Shown one piece after another: positions 45,182 through 55,700 of a stretch of 64,000 nucleotides of DNA (positions are counted from its first letter, which is position 1; every line of letters starts with the position of its first letter). Origin of the DNA: Myxococcus terminator_A (GTDB taxonomy: Bacteria; Myxococcota; Myxococcia; Myxococcales; Myxococcaceae). The DNA lies in assembly GCA_049194865.1 (NCBI GenBank), contig JBLZWL010000143.1, positions 1-64,000 of the forward strand. The letters are read 5' to 3'. Below the pieces are notes generated by a model. That model had not been told where the DNA came from, searched no databases, and worked only from the letters and a program-made list of their open reading frames with translations. Position numbers and translations under genes: made by a program.

Positions 45182-46459
45182 ATGCGCACGCCCATCCTCC
45201 CGTGGCTTGTCGTCGCGGCCTTCAGTCTCGGAGCCGCCCCTCCAGGGAAGGCCGGGTCGGAACCCCTCGCCACGCGCATCCAACGCGCGTCCGAGTACGC
45301 CCGGTCCGGGAACGAGATGGAGGCACAGAAGGAACTCGCACTGGCGCTCAAGGAGGCCCCCAAGAATGCGAGCGCCCTCTTCGTCCAGACGTGCCTGTTC
45401 CTGGAACAAGGCGCGCTGCCCAAGGCGGAGCAGTCCCTGAAGCGGCTTCGCGCGGTCGCCGCGCGGGAGCCCGAGGTCGCCATCCTCGCGTCCCTCGTGG
45501 AGCAACGCCGCCGTCAGCCGAAGCTCGATTGGCGCGACGCCTTCCTTGACGCCTGGGTCCAGGCAGGGCGCCCCCACTTCGCGGAGAGCCGGCTGTTGCG
45601 CAGGCCCCCCTCGTCGTCCCGTGACGGCAAGCCCGAGCTCGAAGCCGCCTGGGAACACACCGAGTCCTCGGAGGTCCGCCTCATCCTCGCGCTCTCCGGA
45701 GGCATGTTCAAAGGCCCTGACCTGGAGTGGCTCGCCACGCACCTCGATGACGTGAAGGACCCCGTCCTCCTGCGCGCCGCGTTCGAGCACTTCATGACCG
45801 CCGCCCCGAGGCACCCCGAGGCACTCGCGAAGGCTCGCACCACGCTCAAGCCCCGCCTCCAACAGCTCGCCGCCGAAGCGCCCCAGGAGATGCAGCTCCG
45901 GTTGCTCCTGCTACTGGAGAACACAGACTTGAGAGCGCCCCTCACGAGGGAAGAGCTCACCGAGCTGGAGCGCATCGCCAGCCTCCCGGACTTCCGGGCC
46001 GCCGCCACCCTCCCGATGTACACCGAGGCCGTGCGGCTCCTGACGCTGGCGAAGGTCCCCCTCCCTCAGTCCAGTGGCTTCTCCTCCATCATGGGCCTGC
46101 TGGCGCTCACCGGCCCCCATCGCCTCACCCAGCGCGCGCTCTTCTCGGACACGCTCCCGCCTCCGGACCGCCAGCGACTGGGTCGCGCGCTGGTGGCCAT
46201 CGGCAAGCGCCTCTCCGAAGAGAGCATGCTCGTGGAGTATCGCGTGGGACTGCGCATGGTGATGCAGGGCGCGGACCTGCTTGAAGACGCGAAGCTCCAG
46301 ACGGAGCTCGCCACGGTTCAGGGCGAGGCCCTCAAGCTCTCGCTCGTGATGCCACCTCAACGCATGGAGCTGTGGCCCCTGCCCTCACTCCAGCGCGCGT
46401 GGACCACCGCGTCACTGGAGAACGAGCGGGAGCACCTGCGGGCCTTCCTCACGCCTTGA
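45182..46459 (+). CDS. Exported helical-repeat protein of unknown function
   Basis: A protein of 425 residues with a Sec signal peptide (LVVAAFSLGAAPPGKA) and an N-terminal TPR-like helical stretch (ARSGNEMEAQKELALALKEA). The rest is alpha-helical, Leu/Arg/Glu-rich, without a known motif. No conserved catalytic residues can be named; a periplasmic or outer-membrane scaffold function is possible. The 137-base gap before it separates it from the divergent Lhr gene. Confidence 0.6.
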   Translation: MRTPILPWLVVAAFSLGAAPPGKAGSEPLATRIQRASEYARSGNEMEAQKELALALKEAPKNASALFVQTCLFLEQGALPKAEQSLKRLRAVAAREPEVAILASLVEQRRRQPKLDWRDAFLDAWVQAGRPHFAESRLLRRPPSSSRDGKPELEAAWEHTESSEVRLILALSGGMFKGPDLEWLATHLDDVKDPVLLRAAFEHFMTAAPRHPEALAKARTTLKPRLQQLAAEAPQEMQLRLLLLLENTDLRAPLTREELTELERIASLPDFRAAATLPMYTEAVRLLTLAKVPLPQSSGFSSIMGLLALTGPHRLTQRALFSDTLPPPDRQRLGRALVAIGKRLSEESMLVEYRVGLRMVMQGADLLEDAKLQTELATVQGEALKLSLVMPPQRMELWPLPSLQRAWTTASLENEREHLRAFLTP

Positions 46460-46471
46460 GCGAAGCGCGCT

Positions 46472-47068
46472 TCACGCCCACGGCGCGGGAGCGGCCTCAC
46501 CCATCGGCGCGGCGGCAATCCTGTTCCAGACGATGCGGTACGTCGCCGCCGTGCCGTCGAAGGCGATGGGCTCCACCTCCACGTGGCCAGCGCCCGCGAC
46601 GCGCAGCGACTCCGCGAGGAACCCCGCGGAGAAGTACGGGTTGTCCGCCGCCACGTCCTTCATCCACAGCGTGGCGGCGCCCTCGGCGGACTCCTCCACC
46701 CGCACCTCGTTGAAGTTGTTGCCGGCCCTCACGTTGTAGGGCACCCGCTCCAGGGTCCGCATGGGCCCCAGGCGCGTGACGAGCGACAGGCTGGCTCGCC
46801 CCACCGGTGTCTGCCGGAACCCCTGGAGATAACGCGCCCCCAGCGCCAGCCAGGCCTCCTTCGCCGGCAGCGCCGGGAAGATGTCCTGCACAGCCACCCG
46901 CAAGAACGAACGCCACTGCTCCAGGGAGTAGGCGGGCCGCAACCGCTCCGACAAATCCAGGCCCACGCTCTTCAGGCGCTGGCGCCCCTCCTTCGTCAGG
47001 TAGGGACCCAGGGCCCTCACGAAGAGGGCCTCCACGGACTGCGCGAAGATGAGCTTCTCGGGCGACAT
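46472..47068 (-). CDS. DUF2378 (TIGR02265) Myxococcus-type protein
   Basis: A protein of 198 residues matching the Mxa_TIGR02265/DUF2378 family, which is greatly expanded in Myxococcus: FAQSVEALFVRALGPYL at the N-terminus, YSLEQWRSFLRVAVQDIFP in the middle and GFLAESLRVAGAGHVEVEP near the end. No function is known. It is the clearest lineage marker of the window. Convergent with the repeat-protein gene; the stop codons are 12 bases apart. Confidence 0.85.
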   Translation of the reverse strand: MSPEKLIFAQSVEALFVRALGPYLTKEGRQRLKSVGLDLSERLRPAYSLEQWRSFLRVAVQDIFPALPAKEAWLALGARYLQGFRQTPVGRASLSLVTRLGPMRTLERVPYNVRAGNNFNEVRVEESAEGAATLWMKDVAADNPYFSAGFLAESLRVAGAGHVEVEPIAFDGTAATYRIVWNRIAAAPMGEAAPAPWA

Positions 47069-47137
47069 GACGGAAAGGTGGCAATGGCCCCCCGCAACGG
47101 CGACCCATTCCGCATTTCAAACGTCAGCTGGTCATCA

Positions 47138-48601
47138 TCACCGGGGCAGCCGCACCGTGAAGGTCGTCCCACCCGACGCACTGGACTCCACCGTCACCTC
47201 GCCGCCATGGGCGAGCAGAATCTGTCGGGTGATGTACAGACCGAGCCCCAACCCCGAGTACCCCGCCGCCTCGTGCTGCACGGCCCGCGAGCCTCGACGC
47301 CATGCGGTGAAGATGTGCGGCAGCTCCTCCGGAGGAATCGGGGGCCCGCCGTTGTGGACGCGCAGCACCACTTCCCGCTCGCTCGCCTCGCCCCACATCC
47401 GCACAGGACTGTCCACAGGGCTGTACTTCAGCGCATTCGCCAGCAGGTTGCTGAACGCCTGCTCCAGCCGGTCCAAATCCCACGCGCCGCACCCGTCACC
47501 CACCACCTCCAGCACCAGCATCCGACCGGGGTGGCTGGCGCGCATCTCCTCCAGCGTGCGACGCGCCACGTCGAAGACGTCGCAGTCCGAGGCCACCACC
47601 GGGACTCCGCCGCCCAGGCGCGAGCGCGCGAAGTCCAGCAGCTGGCGAATCATCCGGTCCATGCGGTCCGCGCTGGTGAGGATGCGCTCGGTGAGCGAGG
47701 ACTGGCGCTCGTCCAGGTTGCCCTTGCGCTTGAGCTGCTGCGCGGACATGGACATGGCGTTGAGCGGATTGCGCAGGTCATGCCCGAGCATCCCGATGAA
47801 CTGCTCGCGGAACTCCTCTTCGCTGCGCTCCTCGGTGACATCCCTCGAGGTCGCCATCAGCGCGGCCACCTTGCCGTCACCGTCCAGCGTGGGGGACAGC
47901 GTGAAGTCGAAGTGCCGAGGCCCCTGGTCCGTCGACAGGGTGACGCCGCCGCGCTGGACCTGTCCGGTGCGCAGCGCCACCTCCATCAGCCGGATGAAAG
48001 GCGCGAGCGACGAGTCCTTCGCCTCCCGCACGCTCAGCGACTCGCCCGAGACGAGGACCTCGTGGCTGCCTCGCGCCGCATATGCCGCCTGGTTGGCGAA
48101 CAGCAGACGTCCCGTCGCATCAAACAGCGCGATGGGGTCCGCGGCGGACGCCATGGCCATGTCGAGCAACCGTCGCTGGCGCTCCACCTCTTGCGACAGC
48201 GCATGCACCTCGCGCTCGGCGCGGCGCAGGCGCAGCAGGGCGTGCACCTGGGCGACCAGCTCCTCGGGGTCCACCGGGGCCACCAGGTAGCCGTCCGCGC
48301 CGTGCTCCAGGCCGTGCGCCCGGTCGCCCGGTCCCACCGCCTGTGCGGAGAGATGCAGGACGAGCATGCCCCGGGTGCGGGGGGCCCGCTTCAGGCGCCG
48401 ACAGACTTCCAGCCCGCTGATGTCCGGCAGCCGGACGTCCAGGATGGCCAGGTCGGTGTGCTCGTTCGCGAGGGCCAGGGCTTCGCCACCGGAGCTGGCG
48501 TCCACCACCTGGAAGCCCGCGAGCCCCAACACCCGGCTCGTGACATAGCGACTGGCGACATCATCATTGACGTTGAGGATGATCGGAGATGGAGGACTCA
48601 T
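47138..48601 (-). CDS. REC-PAS hybrid histidine kinase
   Basis: A protein of 487 residues: receiver domain (residues ~5-120, phosphoacceptor Asp55 in LAILDVRLPDISG), a linker coiled coil (~125-145), one PAS (~147-260), HisKA with GMLGHDLRNPLNAM (His274), HATPase with NLLANALKYS and GLGLGLYITRQI. The receiver's usual Lys before Pro is replaced (GADGYLVAPVDP), so phosphorylation of Asp55 may be weak or the domain may work as a pseudo-receiver. No transmembrane segment. No adjacent effector, so an orphan input protein. Divergent from the cysteine-synthase-like gene. Confidence 0.87.
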   Translation of the reverse strand: MSPPSPIILNVNDDVASRYVTSRVLGLAGFQVVDASSGGEALALANEHTDLAILDVRLPDISGLEVCRRLKRAPRTRGMLVLHLSAQAVGPGDRAHGLEHGADGYLVAPVDPEELVAQVHALLRLRRAEREVHALSQEVERQRRLLDMAMASAADPIALFDATGRLLFANQAAYAARGSHEVLVSGESLSVREAKDSSLAPFIRLMEVALRTGQVQRGGVTLSTDQGPRHFDFTLSPTLDGDGKVAALMATSRDVTEERSEEEFREQFIGMLGHDLRNPLNAMSMSAQQLKRKGNLDERQSSLTERILTSADRMDRMIRQLLDFARSRLGGGVPVVASDCDVFDVARRTLEEMRASHPGRMLVLEVVGDGCGAWDLDRLEQAFSNLLANALKYSPVDSPVRMWGEASEREVVLRVHNGGPPIPPEELPHIFTAWRRGSRAVQHEAAGYSGLGLGLYITRQILLAHGGEVTVESSASGGTTFTVRLPR

Positions 48602-48775
48602 GTAGGACGGGGCAGAGGTGCTCCTTCGTACCCGCCGGAATCCGGCCGCGCCACATTCATCGCCATCCCCGGGTGCTTCCCTACAGGCCGGGCGGACAGC
48701 CCATGGAATCCCCGTCCGCCAGGAAGAAGCGCGGGACGCTAACGGCCGGGGGCGATTCGCGATAGGGATGGCTTC

Positions 48776-49738
48776 ATGCGCCCTCCCTGTCGCCCGCTGC
48801 CCGCGGATGGCCGCTTTCTCCAGGCCATCGCTCCCACGCCTCTCGTCCCCGTCCGGCTGGACCCGGAGGGGCCCACCATCTGGTGCAAGCTGGAGTTCCT
48901 CAACCCCAGTGGCTCCACGAAGGACCGCATCGCGCGCTACATGTTGGAGAAGGCCTGGCGCCTGGGCGAGCTGCAGCCCGGCGGCGAGGTGGTGGAGGCG
49001 TCCAGCGGCTCGACGAGCATCGCGCTCGCGCTGGCCAGCGCGCAGATGGGCGTGCGCTTCACCGCGGTGATGCCCGAGGGGGTCACCGACGAGCGCGTCC
49101 TCACCATCCGCGCCTACGGCGGCGACGTGGTGCTGGTGCCGAGGGCGGAGGGCGTGCGTGGCGCCATCGCCAAGGCGGAGGAGATTGCCCGGGAGCGCAA
49201 GGCCTTCGCGCCCCGCCAGTTCGAGAACCCGGACAACGCCGAGGCGCACCGCGTGTGGACGGGGCAGGAGATCCTCTCCCAGATTCCGGGCGGGCTGGTG
49301 CACGGCGTGGTGAGCGGCGTGGGCACGGGCGGCACGGTGGTGGGCCTGTACCAGGCGTTCGCGGAAGCGGGCTGTCCGGTGACGGCCTTCATCGCGCGTC
49401 CCATCGCGGGGCTCGGCTGCGACATCGAATGTTGCAGCTTCAGTCCGCGCGTGCCCGGCGTCGTCGACGGCATGTCCAAGCTGTACCGCGACTCGGACAT
49501 GCCGGGGCGCGTGGAGCTGGACGTGTCGGACGAGGAGGCCATGTGCACCGCGCGCGCCCTCATCCGCCGAGGCTTCCCCGTGGGTCCGTCCTCCGGCCTC
49601 AACTACGTGGCGGCCGTGGAGGCCTCGCGGCGACTGGGTCCCGGCGCGCAGGTGGTGACGGTGTTCCCGGACCGGATGGAGCGCTACTTCTCCACCGAGC
49701 TGATTCTGGGCCGGCCCGCGCCCGTGCGCGTCGCCTGA
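48776..49738 (+). CDS. Cysteine synthase / cystathionine beta-synthase family PLP enzyme
   Basis: A protein of 320 residues with the fold-type II PLP signature: NPSGSTKDRIARYML (PLP Lys in the STKDR context near 49), SSGSTSIALALAS for substrate carboxylate, GTGGTVVGL as phosphate loop and GPSSGLNYVAA near the end. It could be O-acetylserine sulfhydrylase, cystathionine beta-synthase or a related beta-replacement enzyme. An unusual GLGCDIECCSF insert contains three Cys close together. Monocistronic, followed by a terminator hairpin. Confidence 0.82.
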   Translation: MRPPCRPLPADGRFLQAIAPTPLVPVRLDPEGPTIWCKLEFLNPSGSTKDRIARYMLEKAWRLGELQPGGEVVEASSGSTSIALALASAQMGVRFTAVMPEGVTDERVLTIRAYGGDVVLVPRAEGVRGAIAKAEEIARERKAFAPRQFENPDNAEAHRVWTGQEILSQIPGGLVHGVVSGVGTGGTVVGLYQAFAEAGCPVTAFIARPIAGLGCDIECCSFSPRVPGVVDGMSKLYRDSDMPGRVELDVSDEEAMCTARALIRRGFPVGPSSGLNYVAAVEASRRLGPGAQVVTVFPDRMERYFSTELILGRPAPVRVA

Positions 49739-49754
49739 CGCACACTCACGAAGA

Positions 49755-49779
49755 GCCGGCGGGACGACACTCCGCCGGC
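49755..49779 (+). terminator. Terminator hairpin after the PLP enzyme gene
   Basis: GCCGGCGG (49755-49762) and CCGCCGGC (49772-49779) form a perfect 8-bp GC stem with a 9-base loop, 17 bases past the stop. It insulates the PLP gene from the metal-efflux operon downstream. Confidence 0.6.
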
Positions 49780-49859
49780 CCTCGCGGACGAGCAGGCACT
49801 CCCTCATCCGGTGCCTGGTTCACGCTGAGCGTGCATCCACGTGCGCACCGTCCGGGGTC

Positions 49860-50195
49860 ATGCTAGAAGCCCGCTTCGTGCTCACACGCATCTGGCTGTG
49901 CCTCAGCCTGTTGCTGTTCGCCCCGACGGAAGGTGGCCTGTGGATGGCCATCGCCGACGCGACGGAGACCGTGTGCGCGCAGCGTTGCCCGGATGACGAT
50001 GCGAGCGGTCAGTGCGCGCCGGACTGCACGGACTGCACCTGCTGCGGCCATGTGCGCTCCATCGCCGCACCCGTCTCCCCTCCTTCGCTGCTCCTGGAAG
50101 CACCTCGGCCGCGTCTCGTCCTTCAGGATGAAGATGCGCCTGCCTCCGCGGACCTGGACGACATCCTCCACGTCCCCAAAGCCCTCCTCGCCTGA
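49860..50195 (+). CDS. Small exported Cys-rich protein at the head of a metal-efflux operon
   Basis: A protein of 111 residues. An N-terminal hydrophobic segment (LCLSLLLFAP) acts as a signal. The mature part has a cluster of seven Cys in ~28 residues (VCAQRCPDDD, QCAPDC, CTCCGH), well suited to bind soft metals. Position and size recall the CzcI-type periplasmic peptides that precede czcCBA operons; sequence similarity is not evident by eye. GTG 49878 is an alternative start. A 9-bp hairpin with a two-base bulge (50232-50263) lies between it and the next gene. Confidence 0.55.
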   Translation: MLEARFVLTRIWLCLSLLLFAPTEGGLWMAIADATETVCAQRCPDDDASGQCAPDCTDCTCCGHVRSIAAPVSPPSLLLEAPRPRLVLQDEDAPASADLDDILHVPKALLA

Positions 50196-50302
50196 GGCTG
50201 CGTCCGTTTCTTCGCGCGAGCGACTCCAGGTGAGGTGCGTCCACGGTCATACCGGGACACCTCGCGTCTGACGCTCGCTTCCCTTTCGCGAGGTCTTCTT
50301 CC

Positions 50303-51532
50303 GTGTTCAATCCTTCCGCGACGGTGGCCCTTGGGCTCACCGCCGCCCTGGTCTGGCCCTGCGCCAGCACCGCTTCACCTTCCGAGCTGTCCTTCCAACA
50401 AGCGCTCGCTTTGGCCCGCGAGCGCGCTCCCGCGTTGCTGGACGCAGCGGGCCGCGTCGCCGAGGCCCAGGGGGCCGTCGCCGGCGCGTCACCCTGGCTG
50501 CGTGGCAACCCCACCCTCAACGCCGAAGTGGGCCCGCGCAGGCTCGATGATGGCACCCGAGGCCTGCAGCTCTCACTCGGGCTCGCGCAGCCCTTCGAGC
50601 TGGGCGGCAAGCAGGGCGCCCGCAGGGAGTCCGCGCGCGCGGGCCTCGCGCGGGAAGGCGCCGAACAGCAGGACGCCGAGCGGCGGGTGCTCGGCGAAGT
50701 GGCCGCGTCATTCCTTCGCGCGCTGTATGCCCGGGAGTTCTCCCGGCTGATGCACGACACGGAGGAGGCCGCGCGCAACATGGCCAGCTCCGCGAGCAAG
50801 CGCTTCGAGGCGGGCGACGTGCCCGTGGTGGACGTCAACGTGGCGCGCGTGGCGCAGGCCCGGGCCCATGCGGCCGTCGTCGTGGCCGAAGGCGAGGAGG
50901 AGGCGTTGCTCAGCGAGCTGCGCGCCTGGCTCGGCCTGCCCCTCCAGGAGCCCCTCGCGGTGCGTGGCGCGCTCCGGGAGCTCTCCTCCCTGCCGGTGGC
51001 GAAGCCCACCAGCGACTCAGAGCGCGCGGATGTCCGCGCCCTGGAATCGGCGGTCGCCCAGGCCGAGGCGGAGCTGCGGTTGGGACGCACGGAGGCACTG
51101 CCCGACCTGAGCGTGGGCGTACGCTACGAGAAGGAGGTGGATGAGACGGCGTGGCTCGGCACCCTCAGCGTGCCGCTGCCCGTGTTCTCCCGGGGCCAGG
51201 AAGCGAAGGTGACGGGAGAGGCTCGCGTGCGACGGCTGCGCACCCTGTTGGAGGCCGCTCGCCGCACGCGCGACGCCCAGGTGGAAGCCGCACGCATCCG
51301 CGACACCCGGCGTCAGCAGGCGCTGGAGGTGCTGGAGCGCGAGGCCCTGCCGCTGTTGGACGAGAACGAGTCGCTGGCGCGCAGGTCCTACGAAGCCGGG
51401 GAGATGGACCTCGCGGGGTTGCTCCTCGTCCGCCGTGAAACGCTCGAGACGCGCGTGGCGCTGCTCGACAGTCACCTCCAGGCCGCGCTCGCTCGCGTGC
51501 AGCTCGCCGTCGAGACAGGAGTCCTGCCATGA
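50303..51532 (+). CDS. TolC-family outer membrane factor of a metal RND pump (CzcC/CusC-like)
   Basis: A protein of 409 residues with a signal peptide ending CASTAS, two repeats of long helices and the outer-membrane efflux protein pattern (LSFQQALALARERAPALL, PFELGGKQGARRESA). It forms the outer-membrane channel of the pump. GTG start; the stop overlaps the next start as ATGA. There is no lipobox, unlike the second TolC-type gene of this window. Confidence 0.85.
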   Translation: MFNPSATVALGLTAALVWPCASTASPSELSFQQALALARERAPALLDAAGRVAEAQGAVAGASPWLRGNPTLNAEVGPRRLDDGTRGLQLSLGLAQPFELGGKQGARRESARAGLAREGAEQQDAERRVLGEVAASFLRALYAREFSRLMHDTEEAARNMASSASKRFEAGDVPVVDVNVARVAQARAHAAVVVAEGEEEALLSELRAWLGLPLQEPLAVRGALRELSSLPVAKPTSDSERADVRALESAVAQAEAELRLGRTEALPDLSVGVRYEKEVDETAWLGTLSVPLPVFSRGQEAKVTGEARVRRLRTLLEAARRTRDAQVEAARIRDTRRQQALEVLEREALPLLDENESLARRSYEAGEMDLAGLLLVRRETLETRVALLDSHLQAALARVQLAVETGVLP

Positions 51533-52722
51533 AGCCCTCTCATCTCCTCCTGTCCGCCCTCGTCCTGCTGTCCGCCTGCAAGTCCGAGAAGCCGGCGCAC
51601 GAAGACGAGCACGCGCACGAAGAAGGCGCCGAACCCAAGGGACATGACGAGGGACACGACGAGTCCCACGTCCACATCGCGCCGGAGATGCTGCGTGACT
51701 TGCGCGTCACCACCGCGCCCGCGTCGGCGAGGCCCGGTGGCGAGAGCGTCACCGCGCTGGGCGAGCTGATGTTCAGCGAGGACGCCTACGCGGAGGTGGC
51801 GTCTCCCATCTCCGCCCGGGTGGGCACCGTCTTCGTCACCACCGGCCAGGAGGTGAAGGAGGGCGAGAAGCTGGCGGAGCTGCGCAGCCCCGAGTTGGGC
51901 AAGGCCCGCGCCGCGCTCCAGTCCTCGAAGGCCCGCGCCACCGCCGCCAGGCAGACGGCCGAGCGCAAGCGCGCGCTCGCCGCGGAGCGCATCGTCGCGC
52001 AGAAGGACGTGCAGGCCGCGGAGGTGGAGGCCGCGGGCGCCGAGGCGGAGGTCGCCGCCGCCCGCGCGGAGCTGGCTGCCCTGGGCGCGAGCGAAGAGGA
52101 CTTGCGTCAGGGCGCGGGCACCCCGGGCTTCATCCTGCGCTCGCCCATCCAGGGCACCGTCATCGAGCGTGACGCGAGGATGGGGCAGATGGCGGACGCC
52201 GAGCATCCCCTCTTCCGCATCGGCGACTTGGGCTCGCTGTGGCTCATCGTCCACGCCTTCGAGCGCGACGCGGTGCGCATCCAGAAGGACGCCGAGGCGC
52301 GCGTCACCTTCGCCGCCTTCCCGGGCAAGGAGCTGACCGCGCGGGTGGGGCACGTGGGGCAGCGCGTGGATGCCGCCTCGCGCACCATCCCCGTGCGGCT
52401 GGTGCTGGAGAACCGCGAGGGCCTGCTCAAGCCGGGCATGTCCGCCACCGCGTCCATTCCGCTCGGCAGCCCGGATGGGACCATCACCACCGTGCCCGCC
52501 GCATCGCTCCAGCGACTGGAGAACGGCTGGGTGGCCTTCCTGCCCACCGGAGAGCGCGGCTCCTTCGAGCGGCGCGAGGTGGGGCGAGGCCGCACGCTGG
52601 GAGACCACGTGGAGGTGCTCTCCGGCTTGAAGGTCGGCGAGCAGGTGGTGGTGGACGGCGCCTTCCTCCTCAAGGCGGAAGTCGAGAAGTCCGCCGGCGG
52701 AGGTGCCGAACATGGCCACTGA
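51529..52722 (+). CDS. HlyD/CusB-type periplasmic adaptor lipoprotein, His-rich
   Basis: A protein of 397 residues with lipoprotein signal LVLLSAC. The first ~35 mature residues contain ten His alternating with Asp/Glu, likely a metal-collecting tail. Then comes the RND adaptor fold: SPISARVGTVFVTTGQEV (lipoyl half), a long Ala-rich coiled-coil hairpin (~130-190), and beta-barrel with GQRVDAASRTIPVRLVL. It bridges the RND protein and the outer-membrane factor. It overlaps the RND gene by 11 bases. Confidence 0.88.
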   Translation: MKPSHLLLSALVLLSACKSEKPAHEDEHAHEEGAEPKGHDEGHDESHVHIAPEMLRDLRVTTAPASARPGGESVTALGELMFSEDAYAEVASPISARVGTVFVTTGQEVKEGEKLAELRSPELGKARAALQSSKARATAARQTAERKRALAAERIVAQKDVQAAEVEAAGAEAEVAAARAELAALGASEEDLRQGAGTPGFILRSPIQGTVIERDARMGQMADAEHPLFRIGDLGSLWLIVHAFERDAVRIQKDAEARVTFAAFPGKELTARVGHVGQRVDAASRTIPVRLVLENREGLLKPGMSATASIPLGSPDGTITTVPAASLQRLENGWVAFLPTGERGSFERREVGRGRTLGDHVEVLSGLKVGEQVVVDGAFLLKAEVEKSAGGGAEHGH

Positions 52723-55700
52723 GCCCGCGTCTTCCCCGGTGGCGCGCGTGCTGCGCGCCTCCTTCGCGCGCCCCGGCCTCACCGTGGTGCTGGCCCTGGC
52801 GCTGTCCGCGTTCGGCGCGGTGGCGCTCCATGGGCTTCGCCGCGACGTCTTCCCGGACCTGTCCGCGCCCATCTTCAACGTCATCGTCCAGAACGCCGCC
52901 ATGGGCGCGGAGGAGCTGGAGACGGCGGTGGCCATTCCCATGGAGGTGGCGCTGGCGGGCCTGCCCGACGTGCGCCGCATCCGCTCCACGTCGCAGCTGG
53001 GCGTCACGCAAGTCACCGTGGAGTTCGAGCCGGACGCGGACTACTTCCGCAGCCGTCAGTACGTCGCCGAGCGCGTGGCCCAGGCCCAGGGCGAGCTGCC
53101 ACCCGGCACGGACGCGCCCCTCGTCTCCAGCCTCACCGGCCGGCTCAATGAAGTCTTCGAGTTCACCCTCGAGGCGGAGCCCGGCGCGGCGGACCTCATG
53201 GCGCTGCGAGATCTGGCCGAGTTCGAGGTGAAGAACCGGCTGCTCGCCGTGCCCGGTGTCGCGGGCGTGGAGCGACTGGGCGGCTACCTGCGGCAGTTCC
53301 AGGTGCTGCTGGACCCCGACCAGATGGTGGCGCGCGGCATCAGCCTCAACGAGGTGGAGCACGCGCTGGAGGGCGCCAACCTCAACGCGTCCGGCGGCTT
53401 CGTGGTGCAGGGCCCCATGGAGTGGACGGTGCGAGCGATTGGACGCGCGGAGACGGTGGAGGACCTGAACAGCACGGTGGTGGCGCTGCGCGCGGGCACG
53501 CCCGTGTTGCTGGCGGACGTGGCCGACGTGCGCGAGGGCCCCGCGCTGCGCCGGGGAATCGCGCACCGCCTCAAGGGCGAGGTGGTGAGCTGCCGCGTCA
53601 TCAAGCAGTTCGGCGCGGACACGCAGCGGGTGGCGGCGGGCGTGCGCGAGGCGCTCAAGGAGCTGGAGCAGTCCATGCCCAAGGGCGTGCAGCTGCGCGT
53701 CGTCTATGACCAGTCGGAGCTGGTGGACGAGGCGCTGGGCGGAGTCAGCCGGGCCATCCTGCTGGGCGCGCTGCTGGTGGTGCTGGTGCTGTTCGCGCTC
53801 TTGGGAGACTGGCGCGCCGCGCTCATCGTCACCCTCACCCTGCCCCTGTCGCTGGCCCTGGCGGGAATCCTCCTGAAGGCCGCTGGCATCGGCATCAACA
53901 CCATGACGTTGGGCGGGCTCGCCATCGCCGTGGGCCTGTTGGTGGACGCGGCCATCATCGTCACCGAGAACATCATCCACGACCTGCGAGAAGGCGCGGG
54001 CCGCAGGTCCGTGCGCGACGAGGCGCTGGCCGCGTCGCTGGAGGTGGGGCGCCCCATCGCCTTCGCCACCCTCATCGTCGTGTCCGTGTTCATCCCGCTG
54101 TTCGCCATGACGGGCATCGAGGGGCGCATGTACCAGCCGCTCGCCGCCGCGGTGGTGGCGTGTCTGGCCGCGTCGCTGGCGCTGGCGCTCACGCTGGTGC
54201 CCGTGGCCTCCGCGCTGCTGCTCAAGGCCCCGCGTCCGGGACAGCCCGAGGACGTGTGGCTCATCCGCAAGCTCAAGTCGGCCTACGCGCCGATGCTGGA
54301 CACCTGCATGCGCAGGGCGGGCCTCGTGCGACTGGTGGCGCTCGCCATCACCGTGCCGGCGCTGGGCCTTGCCTTCGCGGTGGGCAGTGACTTCATGCCC
54401 CGCCTCGACGAAGGCGCCTTCCTCCTCCAGACGGTGCTGCCCCCCGAGGCGTCACTCGAGGAGGTGGACCGTCTCAACCACCTGGTGGAGGACGTGCTGC
54501 TCGGCTTCCCGGAAGTGGAAGACGTCGTGCGGCGCACCGGCCGCGCGGAGCGCACGGAGGACCCGATGCCTCACACGGTGTCGGACGTGCTCGTCGTGCT
54601 CAAGAAAGACAGGGGCAGGAGCCTGGAGAAGCTGGAGGCGGACCTGCGCGTCGCCGTGGCGCGAGTGCCCGGCGTCACCACGCTCTTCACCACGCCGCTG
54701 GGCATGCGCATCGACGAGGGCCTGGGCGGCAGTCCCGCGGACCTGTCCGTGCGCATCTTCGGGCCGGAGCTGGAGACGCTCGCCACGTTGGGAGAGCGGG
54801 CGCGCGCCATCCTCGCCAAGGTGGACGGCGTGGAGGACCTGCGGGTGGAGAAGCTCAGCGGCCTGCCGCAGCTTCGCATCACCGTGAATCGCGCCGCGGT
54901 GGCGAGGGTGGGACTCACGCCCGGCGACGTCATCCGCGCGGTGCGCGTGGGATTGGTGGGCGAGGAGTCCTCGCAGGTGTGGAAGGGCCAGCGACGGCAC
55001 GACCTGGTGCTGCGGCTGGCGGACCACAAGCGGGGAGACCTCCAGGCGCTGCGCAACCTCCTGGTGGACGGACATGACGGCACGCGAATCCCCCTGAGTC
55101 AGCTCGCGACCATCGAGGAGACCTTCGGCGCGGGCAGCGTGCGTCGCGAGGCCGGCAGTCGTCGACTCGCGGTGGAGGCCAGCGTGTCAGGCCGGGACTT
55201 GGGCAGCACCGCGGCCGAGGTGCGCGAGCGACTGGCCGCCGAGCTGAAGCTGCCCACCGGTTACTTCCTCGACGTGGGCGGGCGCGTGGAGAGTCAGCAA
55301 CGCGCCGCGCAGTCGCTGGCCATGGCCATCGCCATCGCCATCCTCGCGGTCTTCATCCTGCTGTACCTGGCGCTGGACTCGGTGGCGGAGGCGCTCGTCA
55401 TTCTCGCCACACTGCCAGATGCCTTTGTCGGCGGAATCCTCGCGCTGCTCATCGCCGGCGAGACGTGGAACGTCTCCAGCCTCGTGGGGCTCATCGGCCT
55501 GTTCGGCATCGCCGTGCAGAACGGTCTGGTGCTGGTCTCACAGACCAAGGACCTGCTCGCGCGCGGCCTGCCCTTCGACGCGGCCATCCGTCAGGCGAGC
55601 TTGGGTCGCGTCCGACCCAAGCTGATGACCGCGGCCACGGCCATCCTCGGCCTGCTGCCGCTGCTCGTGCTGCCTCTGAATGGGACGGAAATCGAGCGGC

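Noticed and set aside
46462..46473. GAAGCGCGCTTC palindrome between convergent genes, considered as a terminator
   Set aside because: The palindrome leaves almost no loop and the usable stem is only 5 bp; too weak to call.
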